Below are positions 20,768 through 30,804 of a DNA stretch of 35,531 bases, piece after piece (within the stretch, counting starts at the first letter, position 1; every line of letters begins with the position of its first letter). Origin of the DNA: an uncultured Actinomycetes bacterium (GTDB lineage: Bacteria; Actinomycetota; Actinomycetes; Nanopelagicales; Nanopelagicaceae). The translations under genes were made by a program, and so were the position numbers. The notes under the pieces were generated by a model. It made no database searches, was not told where the DNA came from, and saw nothing but the letters and a program-made list of their open reading frames with translations. The stretch is from NCBI GenBank assembly GCA_903832395.1, contig CAILBF010000017.1:1-35531 (forward strand), given 5' to 3'.

Positions 20768-21721
20768 TTATTTAAATGAGGCCACGGTATCGGCGACCAT
20801 CGCCTCGATTCCTCGAGTGGGTATCCAGTTAAGGCCATCCCTAGCCTTACTTATATCTGCGATGAGAACTGCGGGATCACCAGCGCGACGGGGAGAATCA
20901 AGCGTCGGCACTGCATAACCGAGTGCGGTAGATGCTGCGGCAACAACTTGGCGAACCGAGTAACCATCTCCACTACCTAAGTTGTAAATCTCATGGTGTG
21001 GAGAAGCTAGGGATTCTAAAGCTTTCACATGGGCATCGATTAGATCGATGACATGGACGTAGTCCCGGATACAGGTGCCATCTGGAGTCGGCCAGTCGCC
21101 ACCAAATATTTTAAGTGGGTTTTCAGCACTACTTCGTAAAACATTTGGAATCAGATGTGTTTCGGGATTATGTCGTTCAGTGAGCCATCCACGATCACAG
21201 TGCAGTGCTCCTGCGACATTAAAATATCGAAGTGAAGTAGCAGCTAGACCTCGCACGGCCGATTCAGCGCTAAGCATGTGATCAATTGCCAATTTAGTAG
21301 CGCCATATGGATTAGTAGGTGCAGTCGCTGCGCTCTCTTTAATCGGAATCTGCGTTGGCTCACCATAAGTTGCAGCAGAGGATGAAAATACAATCTTCTT
21401 TACTCCCACTTGGTGCATCTGATCGAGAAGGATCCGAGTTCCATCCACATTAACATGGTGGTACAGATCGGGTTTTTCAACTGACTCTCCAACAAGTGAC
21501 TTTCCAGCAAAGTGCACTACCGCTTCAACGCCAGCAAGGGCTTGGGCAACATCAGTTGGGTTTAGCAGTGAGCCCTGAATAAAACTTAAACCCGTAGGGA
21601 CCGTATCGGCGTGACCTGTACTGCAATCATCCAGAATTGTGATCTCATATCCTAAGCTCCGCATTATTTCAACGGCCGTTGCACCGATATATCCAGTACC
21701 ACCAGTAATTAAAACCTTCAT
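20768..21721 (-). CDS. galE: UDP-glucose 4-epimerase
   Basis: Start MKVLITGGTGYIGATAVEIMRSLGYEITILDDCSTGH at 21721; YGATKLAIDHML; ORF track upstream extension to 21907 overlaps galT and is rejected. Confidence 0.95.
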   Translation of the reverse strand: MKVLITGGTGYIGATAVEIMRSLGYEITILDDCSTGHADTVPTGLSFIQGSLLNPTDVAQALAGVEAVVHFAGKSLVGESVEKPDLYHHVNVDGTRILLDQMHQVGVKKIVFSSSAATYGEPTQIPIKESAATAPTNPYGATKLAIDHMLSAESAVRGLAATSLRYFNVAGALHCDRGWLTERHNPETHLIPNVLRSSAENPLKIFGGDWPTPDGTCIRDYVHVIDLIDAHVKALESLASPHHEIYNLGSGDGYSVRQVVAAASTALGYAVPTLDSPRRAGDPAVLIADISKARDGLNWIPTRGIEAMVADTVASFK

Positions 21722-21723
21722 TC

Positions 21724-22836
21724 TTATAACTGTACTTCCCGAAGTTGGGCCGCTGATTGTTCGGGCCGCATATCCATAATAAATGCACCCATCGCAGATT
21801 CGGAGCCAGCTAAATACTTCAACTTTCCAGGAGCGCGACGGACACTTGTAATCTGCCAGTGAAGACGAAGGAGATCGCGACCAACGCGAACTGGAGCTTG
21901 ATGCCATGCTGCGATGTAGGCCATCTCGATTCCAAAGACGCCATCTAAGCGATTCATAACTTCTAGGGCGATCGCAGGAAACGCGTCACGTGCAGCTTCA
22001 GACAGACCGCTTAAATCGGCAACGGGTGAGAGAGGTGCGACGTGAATTTCAAAGGGATATCTCGAAGCGTAAGGAACAAAAGCGATCCAGTGTTCATTGC
22101 GGGTGATAATGCGCTCGTGGTCACGAATTTCACGGGCTAGAACTTCATCGAATAAAACCTTACCGGTCGACTCTTTGTAAACCTGTGCCGCGGCGAGCAT
22201 TTTTTCAACACGTGGTGGAAGATAGGAATAAGCATAGATTTGGCCATGTGGGTGGGAGAGAGTCACACCAATCTCTTCGCCGCGATTTTCAAAAGGGGCG
22301 ATGTGTTCGATGTAGGTTTCCAACGAGAGCTCTTCGGTGCGATCAATCCACGCTTCAAGAAGTATTCGTACTCGGGCAGGAGTTAAATCTTTAAAAGATT
22401 TTCCGTGATCTGCGGTGAAACAAATTACTTCGCACTTTCCAGCGGCCGTACCTAAATCCGTATCTGGTCCCACACGATCAGGTAGTGCCCAATCTCCGGC
22501 AGGAGGACGAAGTGAGGGCGAGCGATTATCAAATACAACGACTTCAAAATCAGATTCAGGAACTTCGGTGAGAAGTTCGCCAGTGGTCGGACAGAGAGGA
22601 CAGAGCTCTTTAGGCGGCAAAAAGATGCGACCTTGGCGATGAGCGGCCATCGCAACCCACTCATTAACAAGTGCGTCAAGTCGAAGCTCTCCGATTGCTG
22701 GCTGTTCTTCTACGGGGCGCTGATCTGGGGCAGTGCGCGATTGGTTAGCGGTGTCGTAATAGCGAATGGTGCGTCCATCGGCCATTTCACGATTGTTACG
22801 TGTGATTCCCGCCGACAATCTTTTGCTCTCTGCCAT
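21724..22836 (-). CDS. galT: galactose-1-phosphate uridylyltransferase
   Basis: LCPLCPTTGELLTEVP, VTLSHPHGQIYAYSYLPP, HIAPFENRGEEIG; 2-nt gap to galE. Confidence 0.95.
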   Translation of the reverse strand: MAESKRLSAGITRNNREMADGRTIRYYDTANQSRTAPDQRPVEEQPAIGELRLDALVNEWVAMAAHRQGRIFLPPKELCPLCPTTGELLTEVPESDFEVVVFDNRSPSLRPPAGDWALPDRVGPDTDLGTAAGKCEVICFTADHGKSFKDLTPARVRILLEAWIDRTEELSLETYIEHIAPFENRGEEIGVTLSHPHGQIYAYSYLPPRVEKMLAAAQVYKESTGKVLFDEVLAREIRDHERIITRNEHWIAFVPYASRYPFEIHVAPLSPVADLSGLSEAARDAFPAIALEVMNRLDGVFGIEMAYIAAWHQAPVRVGRDLLRLHWQITSVRRAPGKLKYLAGSESAMGAFIMDMRPEQSAAQLREVQL

Positions 22837-22856
22837 AGTGTCGATACTCTACCTCT

Positions 22857-24959
22857 GTGACTAAGCAATCCGCACTCCTTCGCACCGAAGGCAGTTCGTT
22901 GCTGCTCGAAGTCGTAGATGGCGCACTCGTTGTCGCCCACTGGGGTGCACCACTTGCCGGAGATATCACCGATATTGCACTGGCGCGCAGAGTATCAATT
23001 GCAAATAGCTCATGGGACCAGCCACAAAACCCAGGAATCATGCGAGAAAGCGCTCGCGGATTCTTGGGCCGTCCAGCTCTGAGCGGCCATAGATCAGGAC
23101 GCGCTTGGTCGACAAAATTTGAAGTTACTGATTTTCACCATGTCGATAATCAGTGCACCGTAACTTTGAGAGATTTTCATGCCGAACTTGAAATAATTGC
23201 TACCTTTACTTTGGATTCATTCGGCGTTCTTACGCAAGGTGCACGTATAAAAAATATCGGTGATAGCGATTACTTTCTTAATGAATACATTCATTGGCTC
23301 CCACTCCCACAAGAGGCGACACAGAGTTTAGATTTCACGGGTCGATGGTCCAATGAACGTAACCCTCAGCGCCGGGATATTGCAACGGGAACATGGGTTC
23401 GCGAATCTCGGGAAGGTCGTAGCGGACACAATTTTTCGATTGCAGATATTGCACTAGAGAATAGAACAACATTTAATAGTGGATCTGCATGGGCAACTAG
23501 CATTGCTTGGAGCGGAAACTCGCATTACTTGCTCGAACGCGGCTTTGATGGCGGGCAATCGATCGGCGCTGGTGAACTTTTATTGCCAGGCGAAGTGGTG
23601 CTTGGGCCGGGAGAGACATACTTTTCACCTGCGATGGTTTCGGTGTACTCGTCCGAAGGTTTAGATGGAGTGAGCGCGGCATATCATTCACATATTCGAG
23701 CGCGCACAATGCATCCACGGAGCCCACGGCCGCTCACGCTCAATATGTGGGAGGCGCTCTACTTCAACCACGATGAGGTGGCGATAAGAGAGCTCGTGGA
23801 TGTTGCCGCTGACATTGGCATCGAGCGTGTTGTTTTAGATGATGGTTGGTTTCATTCTCGGCGCAATGACCGCGCTGGTTTAGGTGATTGGGTTATTGAC
23901 CCAGCAGTTTGGCCTCAAGGACTTCAACCAGTCATTAACTATGTTAAAACCAAAGGCATTGAGTTTGGCTTATGGTTTGAAGGCGAAATGGTAAATCCAG
24001 ACTCCGATCTTTATCGTGCGCATCCCGAATGGATTTTGCATGAGGGTGACCGTGTTCCGCCGCTGTGGCGTCATCAATTAGTTTTAGATCTTGCACATGA
24101 AGATGCCTATAACCACGTCCTGGAGCAGACTTCAGCGATTTTAGCTAACCACGACATCTCATACATCAAGTGGGATCACAATCGAGTTTTAGTAGATGCT
24201 GGGCACGTAGGTCGCGCCGGTGTGCACACACAAACAGCGGCGATTTATCGTTTATTTGCCGAGCTTAAGCGGCGACATCCTGGCCTTGAAATTGAATCCT
24301 GCGCATCGGGTGGTGGGCGAATTGATTTAGGCGTCATTGATTTTGTTGATCGTTTTTGGACAAGTGATAACAATGATGCACTTGAGCGCCAAAGAATTCA
24401 GCGCTGGACTGCCCAAGTTATCCCACCTGAAATGTTAGGAACGCATATTGGACCAACGCATGGTCACCAGACTGGCCGCACACTGGAACTCTCTATGCGT
24501 GCAGCTACAGCGCTCTTTGGTCATGCTGGAATCGAGTGGAACATCACTGAGGCAACACCTGAAGAGCGCGCACATTTAAAAACTTGGGCGATATATTATA
24601 AAAATAATCGCGCGCACTTACATAGCGGCCGAATGGTTCGAGTTGATTATCCGGATGAGAATGGATATCTACATGGCGTTACCGCCCATGATAAATCCCG
24701 GGCAATTTTTGCCTACGTTCAATTAACTCCAACAGTTGGAATTCATCCAGCTGAGCTAAAATTTCCTGGATTAGATGCAAAGGCAACGTATTTGGTTAAG
24801 GCGGTTTATCCAGCAGGTAAGCCGCGCTTTATGTTGATTTCACCCCCAGCATGGATGGAGGGTGTAAAGATTTCAGGATCGGCCTTAACCCATAGTGGCA
24901 TCGCTGCACCGATTCTTGCGCCAGCTAATGCGATTATTATTGAAATAACAAAAATCTAG
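22857..24959 (+). CDS. alpha-galactosidase (GH36)
   Basis: [61 protein letters not shown] start. Confidence 0.95.
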   Translation: MTKQSALLRTEGSSLLLEVVDGALVVAHWGAPLAGDITDIALARRVSIANSSWDQPQNPGIMRESARGFLGRPALSGHRSGRAWSTKFEVTDFHHVDNQCTVTLRDFHAELEIIATFTLDSFGVLTQGARIKNIGDSDYFLNEYIHWLPLPQEATQSLDFTGRWSNERNPQRRDIATGTWVRESREGRSGHNFSIADIALENRTTFNSGSAWATSIAWSGNSHYLLERGFDGGQSIGAGELLLPGEVVLGPGETYFSPAMVSVYSSEGLDGVSAAYHSHIRARTMHPRSPRPLTLNMWEALYFNHDEVAIRELVDVAADIGIERVVLDDGWFHSRRNDRAGLGDWVIDPAVWPQGLQPVINYVKTKGIEFGLWFEGEMVNPDSDLYRAHPEWILHEGDRVPPLWRHQLVLDLAHEDAYNHVLEQTSAILANHDISYIKWDHNRVLVDAGHVGRAGVHTQTAAIYRLFAELKRRHPGLEIESCASGGGRIDLGVIDFVDRFWTSDNNDALERQRIQRWTAQVIPPEMLGTHIGPTHGHQTGRTLELSMRAATALFGHAGIEWNITEATPEERAHLKTWAIYYKNNRAHLHSGRMVRVDYPDENGYLHGVTAHDKSRAIFAYVQLTPTVGIHPAELKFPGLDAKATYLVKAVYPAGKPRFMLISPPAWMEGVKISGSALTHSGIAAPILAPANAIIIEITKI

Positions 24960-26464
24960 TCGACCCAATTAAGCGTACGCTCAACCGCCTTTTTCCAATG
25001 TGAGTAACCAATTTCGCGAGTTTGCTCCGTACTAGTTGGCGTCCAACGCCTTGATTCCTGCCACTGTGATTTAAGTTCTTGAATTGATGACCAGAAACCA
25101 ACTGCAAGACCGGCGGCATAGGCCGCGCCTAGCGCCGTCGTTTCAGCAATGAGCGGTTTGGAGATTTCGATTCCCATAATGTCTGCTTGCATCTGCATGC
25201 ATAAAGCATTTGAAGTGATGCCTCCATCGACTCGCATTTGGCTCATCGGCACACCGCTATCGGCAATCATTGCATCGATGACATCGCGGGTTTGATAACA
25301 AATAGCTTCAAGAGCCGCTCGCGCAAGATGTGCTTTAGTCGCCGCGCGAGTTAGGCCAACGATTGCACCACGTGCATCGCTTCGCCAGTATGGGGCAAAA
25401 AGTCCCGAGAAAGCTGGAACAAAATAAACGCCAGCGGTGTCAGTGACGGAAGAGGCTAACTGCTCCGTCTCTGCTGCATTTGAAATAATTCCTAATTGAT
25501 CCCTTAACCATTGAATCGCAGAGCCCGTTACTGCAACTGAACCCTCAAGAGCATAATGTGCAGGCCGCTCGCCGAACTTAAAACATACTGTCGTCAATAA
25601 TCCATTCTTCGATCTAACAATGTCAGTGCCGGTGTTGAGTAGAGCGAAATTTCCAGTGCCGTAAGTAGTTTTAGATTCACCGCGCTCAAAACACAATTGG
25701 CCGACCATCGCGGCTTGTTGATCGCCTAAAATTCCAGCGATTGGAATTGCTGTTCCAAAAGGACCATGTGGATCGGTCAGTCCATACTGTTCAGATGAGG
25801 ATTGAATGCTTGGAAGCGAAGTTTTCTTAACGCCAAAGATGGACAACAGCTCATCATCCCACTCCAGAGTTTCAAGGTTCATCAATAATGTGCGGCTCGC
25901 ATTTGTTACATCGGTTGCATGAATCCCACCCCGTACACCGCCCGATAAATTCCACAGAAGCCACGAGTCGATAGTTCCAAAGCGCGCATTCTCACTATTG
26001 GCAGCTGGCACATTGGCGAGGAGCCAGTTCATTTTGCTGCCAGAGAAGTAAGGCGCAATTGTCAGACCAGTTTTAAATCGAATACTGTCTTTTTGAGCGG
26101 GAGTTAAGGCGGATAAAAACTCACTTGTTCGTGTGTCTTGCCAGACAATGGCGTGTGAGAGTGGTTGGCCAGTTGTGATATCCCATACAACAGTTGTTTC
26201 GCGTTGATTCGTAATTCCAATTGCCGCCAAATCCGAGCCCAAAATATCGGCCTGTTTGAGCGAGGCCACAATTACTTCCTGAGTTCGTTCCCAAATCTCG
26301 TTGGCATCGTGTTCAACCCAACCCGCCCGAGGCATTATTTGGCGGTGCTCTAATTGGTGTTGGCCAACAACTTTTCCGGCGTGGTCAAAAATCATAAAAC
26401 GGGTACTGCTCGTACCCTGATCCAAACTGCCGATGTATGTGCCTTGTGCCAAACCCGTCTCCAT
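24956..26464 (-). CDS. glpK: glycerol kinase
   Basis: [62 protein letters not shown]; start METGLAQG at 26464. Confidence 0.97.
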   Translation of the reverse strand: METGLAQGTYIGSLDQGTSSTRFMIFDHAGKVVGQHQLEHRQIMPRAGWVEHDANEIWERTQEVIVASLKQADILGSDLAAIGITNQRETTVVWDITTGQPLSHAIVWQDTRTSEFLSALTPAQKDSIRFKTGLTIAPYFSGSKMNWLLANVPAANSENARFGTIDSWLLWNLSGGVRGGIHATDVTNASRTLLMNLETLEWDDELLSIFGVKKTSLPSIQSSSEQYGLTDPHGPFGTAIPIAGILGDQQAAMVGQLCFERGESKTTYGTGNFALLNTGTDIVRSKNGLLTTVCFKFGERPAHYALEGSVAVTGSAIQWLRDQLGIISNAAETEQLASSVTDTAGVYFVPAFSGLFAPYWRSDARGAIVGLTRAATKAHLARAALEAICYQTRDVIDAMIADSGVPMSQMRVDGGITSNALCMQMQADIMGIEISKPLIAETTALGAAYAAGLAVGFWSSIQELKSQWQESRRWTPTSTEQTREIGYSHWKKAVERTLNWVD

Positions 26465-26511
26465 TCGGTTAGGCTTAACTCTACAAAGGCCGTAATGGAG
26501 ATGCAAAGCAT

Positions 26512-28185
26512 ATGTTTTTATCCCAGCTAAACCCGCAGCAGCGTGAGAGCGCTATTGTCACTTTAGGCAGCGAGCACTTCGATGTTCTCGTTATCGGTGG
26601 GGGAGTTAACGGCGTAGGTGCGGCACTGGACGCGGCATCTCGCGGACTCAAAGTTGCACTGATTGAATCTCAAGACATTGCCGCAGGAACATCGAGTCGA
26701 TCAAGTAAGTTGATTCACGGCGGTCTTCGATACCTTGAGCAATACGATTTTAGGTTAGTGCGCGAGGCTTTGCATGAGCGCGAACTTTTAGTCTCTACCC
26801 TTTGCCCGCATCTAGTTAAACCAGTTGGCTTTTTATTTCCCCTGACTGAAAAGTTTAAAGAACGCACCTACGTGGGTGCAGGTCTGGCTTTATATGACGC
26901 ACTTCGCGGGTTTCAACGCTCACTACCATTCCACAAACATTTGAGCCAGAAGCAGATCAATGAAATTGCGCCTTCACTTCGCCCAGATATTATTTTGGGA
27001 GCAATTAAATATTTTGATGCCCAGGTCGATGATGCTCGACACACTTTATCGGTGGCCAGAACTGCTGCGCGCCACGGAGCGATAATTGCAACGCGCGTGA
27101 GCGCCGAATCTCTTATTCGCGAAGGTAAACGCATTACCGGCGTTAAGGCCAAGGATTTAGTAACTGGGAAATCGATTTCGATTAAAGCAGATGTAACTGT
27201 TATGTGTGCGGGTATTTGGAGCGATGAACTGCACACAAAGTTCGAACTTCAAGCTGGTTACAACGTCACAATGAGTAAAGGCGTTCATATTGTTCTACCT
27301 GGATCTGCCATTAAATCCGGTGCTGGAATAATTCTAAAAACACCAGTCTCCGTTTTGTTTATTATTCCGTGGGGCGATAAGTGGATTGTCGGAACAACTG
27401 ATACGCCTTACATGGGGGATCGAGCCGAACCTTTAGCAACCCGTGAAGATGTTCAATACATTTTGGATCAGGCAAATCGCGTTCTTTCCCCGCAGCTCAA
27501 TATGGAAGAGATAATCGGCATTTATGCAGGCCTTCGTCCGTTAGTTGCTAACAATAAGAATTCAAGTACAACTAAACTCTCGCGTGAGCACACTGTTGAT
27601 CGACCAGCGGCAGGATTTGTAAGTATCGCCGGTGGCAAGTACACCACGTATCGAATCATGAGTAAGGATGTTATTGATCTGGCAGTTAATGAGCTTCGTA
27701 AACTAACCCCTGAATCAGTCACCGAAAAACTGCCACTTGTTGGCGCTGATGGCTACTTTGCTTTGGTTCAGCAAATTGATCGATTAGCCGAAGAAAGTGG
27801 TTTAGGCGCCGAATGTATTACCCACTTGCTTAATCGCTATGGTTCGATGATTAGCGAGATTTTAACTTTAGTTAAAGAAAATCCATCGCTTTCCAAGAAA
27901 CTCACCAAGGAATTGCCGTACATTAAAGCCGAGATTTACTATGCGGCAAGCAGCGAAGGCGCACTGAGTGTTGATGATGTCATTTCACGTCGCACACACA
28001 TCGCTTTCGAGGCCAAAAACAATGGAGTTCATTTAGCTGAAGCAATCGCCGAAATTATCGCACCGGTCTTAGGCTGGTCGGCAAAAGAGCGAAAGAGTTC
28101 GATCGCTGCCTATGAAACCTTAGTCGAGCGAGAAGTAGTAGCACTGGCTACCACATTAAAGAAAAGCGAAAAAGTTAATTCTTAA
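26512..28185 (+). CDS. glpD: glycerol-3-phosphate dehydrogenase (FAD-dependent)
   Basis: [65 protein letters not shown]. Confidence 0.97.
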   Translation: MFLSQLNPQQRESAIVTLGSEHFDVLVIGGGVNGVGAALDAASRGLKVALIESQDIAAGTSSRSSKLIHGGLRYLEQYDFRLVREALHERELLVSTLCPHLVKPVGFLFPLTEKFKERTYVGAGLALYDALRGFQRSLPFHKHLSQKQINEIAPSLRPDIILGAIKYFDAQVDDARHTLSVARTAARHGAIIATRVSAESLIREGKRITGVKAKDLVTGKSISIKADVTVMCAGIWSDELHTKFELQAGYNVTMSKGVHIVLPGSAIKSGAGIILKTPVSVLFIIPWGDKWIVGTTDTPYMGDRAEPLATREDVQYILDQANRVLSPQLNMEEIIGIYAGLRPLVANNKNSSTTKLSREHTVDRPAAGFVSIAGGKYTTYRIMSKDVIDLAVNELRKLTPESVTEKLPLVGADGYFALVQQIDRLAEESGLGAECITHLLNRYGSMISEILTLVKENPSLSKKLTKELPYIKAEIYYAASSEGALSVDDVISRRTHIAFEAKNNGVHLAEAIAEIIAPVLGWSAKERKSSIAAYETLVEREVVALATTLKKSEKVNS

Positions 28186-29794
28186 TTTGGTTAGCGCAGC
28201 TATCTACTGAAGGCTTGGGAGTTGGCGTCGTTGTTGGCTTTGGAGTTGTAGTTGGTAATGGTGCCGGACCTTGAACCACGGTGAAACTTACAGGTTGACT
28301 GCTTTGAGCGTGCGTTCCAGATACATCGTTGAATTGAATTTTCCCCGCGTAAGTTCCAACTGGTAAACCTTTAACCGACAGTGTCCAAGTTCCACTTGTG
28401 GCACGGACCTGGGTTTGCGTTGGTTTTGGACTCGGCGTACTGATCGCATCAAAGACCAACTTAACACCACCGGTTACAACAGGCGTTGAGTCTGGACGCG
28501 CAACACTTACATTGAAAGAAACAACATTGCTTGTAGTTGGCACTGATTGTTTTTCAATCGTTAAGACAGTGGGTTCATTGATTGGCATTAAATCGACTTG
28601 TGCTGGTACCCAACTTCCCGCAACTAAACCCATAAATGCTTGGGCATCGCCTCTAAAAACGCTCAAGTCCAAACGCGCACCTGGAACGCCATATTTTGGG
28701 GCGATTCCGCAGGATGTGTACTGCCACATTGTCCATTGCGTGGCGCATGCAGCACTGGTCCATGAGTGCACATAACAACCTCCAGCTTTTAATCCAGGTT
28801 GATTGAGGGGATCTGCGGGATCGATTGCGTATTGCGCTAGCCAGAGTGGGTATTGAGTTAGCTCAGTAGTTCGCTGCATAGAGCCCTCGAGAAAACTAGA
28901 GTAGGAGTACACCATAGGAGTTTTGCCCGTCTTGGCTTTCAAAATGCCCAGAAAAGTTGTTGCCCAAAGCGTTACTTCGCTTTGTGAAGCATTCTTAAGG
29001 CACGTTCCACTGCTCGATACACGAACGCACTTATTCTCAAGATCTAATGCATACGGTAAATCTCGTTCGGTGTATCCACCGATTGAGGCGAGCCTCCATA
29101 TTACTTTTTGAGCCTGGGCAGTTGCATCTTGAATTATCGCCGCATCTCCAGTGACATCGGGCAAAGTCGCATAATGATAAAAGCCGGTATAAATTCCAGC
29201 GGCCTGTGCGGCACTGTGGTCCATGACTAAGTATTTCAACGCGAGCACATCGGCAGCATCTTTCGTATCTGATGCCTTAATCATGACAAATCGAACGCCT
29301 GCGTTATACATTTTTGCAAAATCAATTAGCTTGTCATTTGGATGTTGCCATCGGCTAATGTCGGCGCCATGAATTCGCCCGCCCGGACCAAACTGACCTA
29401 CGACCATGGCTGGATCAGTCTCAGATATTTGGACTATCTGTTTAATAGTTATAGTCCGGGTTGGAGAGTAAATCTTTTTCCCGTTAGATAGCGCACTTGC
29501 GCGGTAAGAAACTTTGGCGTTTAAGGCCGTTGCAAGAGCAGAGAGTTTCCACGTTCCAGCTTTGGCCGTCTTGGTTTTGAATAGAGTCGATTTCCATTTT
29601 CCAGCCGTGTTTATTTGAATCGATACTGCAACTCCCGATTTAGCGGGTTTGATAGTTCCGTAGAAAGTTATGAGTGCCTCACTTGCCGAAGGTGTTTGGC
29701 GCACAGTCAGGGAGAGTTGGGTGGTCGAAGCTGCAGTGCTTGGTACGCCAAAAGCTAATAGGGCAAGGGCAATGACAATGGCACGAAACTTCAT
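28175..29794 (-). CDS. secreted GH25-type muramidase/lysozyme-like protein with Thr/Pro-rich C-terminal tail
   Basis: Signal peptide; HGADISRWQHPNDKLIDFAKMYNAGVRFVMIKASD, AGIYTGFYHYATLPD, LPYALDLEN, PLWLAQYA; tail PLPTTTPKPTTTPTPKPS. Confidence 0.85.
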   Translation of the reverse strand: MKFRAIVIALALLAFGVPSTAASTTQLSLTVRQTPSASEALITFYGTIKPAKSGVAVSIQINTAGKWKSTLFKTKTAKAGTWKLSALATALNAKVSYRASALSNGKKIYSPTRTITIKQIVQISETDPAMVVGQFGPGGRIHGADISRWQHPNDKLIDFAKMYNAGVRFVMIKASDTKDAADVLALKYLVMDHSAAQAAGIYTGFYHYATLPDVTGDAAIIQDATAQAQKVIWRLASIGGYTERDLPYALDLENKCVRVSSSGTCLKNASQSEVTLWATTFLGILKAKTGKTPMVYSYSSFLEGSMQRTTELTQYPLWLAQYAIDPADPLNQPGLKAGGCYVHSWTSAACATQWTMWQYTSCGIAPKYGVPGARLDLSVFRGDAQAFMGLVAGSWVPAQVDLMPINEPTVLTIEKQSVPTTSNVVSFNVSVARPDSTPVVTGGVKLVFDAISTPSPKPTQTQVRATSGTWTLSVKGLPVGTYAGKIQFNDVSGTHAQSSQPVSFTVVQGPAPLPTTTPKPTTTPTPKPSVDSCANQIKN

Positions 29795-30048
29795 CGCTCT
29801 GCTATCTCTACGTCGAGCCCCAAGAGTTCCAGGATGGTTGACTGGAGTAGACGGAGTTGTTTTACACGAGTTTGTGAGTATTCGTGAGCAGAGCCCAGCT
29901 TTCTGGAGTCGGAGAAGTCCAGGGTTAGCACCTTGCCATCGAAATCTGCCAAACGGGCATCAAAGAAAGCGAGCCACGTGACACGATCTTTCGCCAAAAG
30001 CGCATCGAGAACCTCGTTCCAGCGATTGCGAATCTGACTTAGCTCCAT
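29791..30048 (-). CDS. 85-aa protein resembling the C-terminal domain of actinobacterial DnaX (gamma/tau)
   Basis: IRNRWNEVLDALLAKDRVTWLAFFDARLADFDGKVLTLDFSDSRKLGS resembles the WxEVLdavk..sR.tW..l..a.v...dG.tLtL.F pattern of actinobacterial DnaX tails; ATGA overlap with the GH25 gene. Confidence 0.55.
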   Translation of the reverse strand: MELSQIRNRWNEVLDALLAKDRVTWLAFFDARLADFDGKVLTLDFSDSRKLGSAHEYSQTRVKQLRLLQSTILELLGLDVEIAER

Positions 30049-30088
30049 AGTCGAGAACTTTACTCGTGTTGTAGCCCTGCCTTATGCC

Positions 30089-30757
30089 TTAGTGGTGAGG
30101 CGCGCCTAACCACTTGTAATACTCATTTACTAATTGGACACGTTGATTCTTGTTACGGTCGGGTTGAATATTAAATTCCTGAGCAACTCTAGAGATTATT
30201 TGTTCCACAGCCTTCTCACTAACATATCTCAGCCGCCCAATATGGGCATTAGTTGCGCCATCAGCAACCAGTCGCAACGTCTGGACTTGGATATCGGTGA
30301 GTTGAACGAGTAATCCACATAGTGATTTCTCTTCGATGCTGACACTTCCATTTATCCATGCAACTTTCTGATTCTCATCGGCGGCCACTTTAGATTCTTC
30401 AATTGCTGAACACAGAACCAAGAGGTCGGTAGCAGATTTTTTGAGAATAACTTTTGTACCCGCTGGAATATCAATATTTCTCTCACCTAGAAGACGAACG
30501 TCTGAGCAGCTTTCCAAAATAACTATCCCGACATCTGGTTTTGATTTGCGGAGGTTGATTGCAATCTTAATCGCTGAAATCCCGGCGATATGCATATCAA
30601 TAAGCACTACATCTGGCTGTAACCTTTGCAAAAGATTAAGTGCAACATTTTCACTTCGTGCCTCGCCAATAATGTCCATCTCATGCAAGCGAAGTGCGGG
30701 GACTAAAGTCGAGAGTTCGAAACCATCATCAACGACGACTAAAACTCGTTCATTCAT
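30089..30757 (-). CDS. LuxR/NarL-type response regulator
   Basis: REC-like MNERVLVVVDDGFELSTLVPAL..DVVLIDMHIAG..ILKKS and C-terminal HTH LTDIQVQTLRLVADGATNAHIGRLRYVSEKAVEQIISRVAQEF. Confidence 0.85.
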   Translation of the reverse strand: MNERVLVVVDDGFELSTLVPALRLHEMDIIGEARSENVALNLLQRLQPDVVLIDMHIAGISAIKIAINLRKSKPDVGIVILESCSDVRLLGERNIDIPAGTKVILKKSATDLLVLCSAIEESKVAADENQKVAWINGSVSIEEKSLCGLLVQLTDIQVQTLRLVADGATNAHIGRLRYVSEKAVEQIISRVAQEFNIQPDRNKNQRVQLVNEYYKWLGAPHH

Positions 30758-30792
30758 AAAAAAAGGGTAACAAAAAAGGTAGTGGTTACCCC
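30758..30792 (-). terminator. terminator-like hairpin at the nnrD 3' end overlapping the response-regulator promoter
   Basis: GGGTAAC (30765-30771)/GTTACCC (30785-30791); on the minus strand the hairpin is followed by T7 running straight into the ATG at 30757. Confidence 0.6.
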
Positions 30793-30804
30793 TAGCCCGA
30801 GAAT

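Noticed and set aside
21722-21907. N-terminal extension of the galE ORF (MASSSSSRWSRSPSSS...)
   Set aside because: Lies inside galT in another frame; GalE homology starts at MKVLITGGTGYIG (21721).
22796-23041. Several antisense ORFs within the alpha-galactosidase/galT region
   Set aside because: Shadow ORFs of strong coding genes, lacking plausible domain content or start signals.
28175-28280. Short repeats encoding the T/P-rich tail of the GH25 protein considered as CRISPR-like or VNTR
   Set aside because: Explained by low-complexity Thr/Pro linker codons; no regular repeat-spacer pattern.
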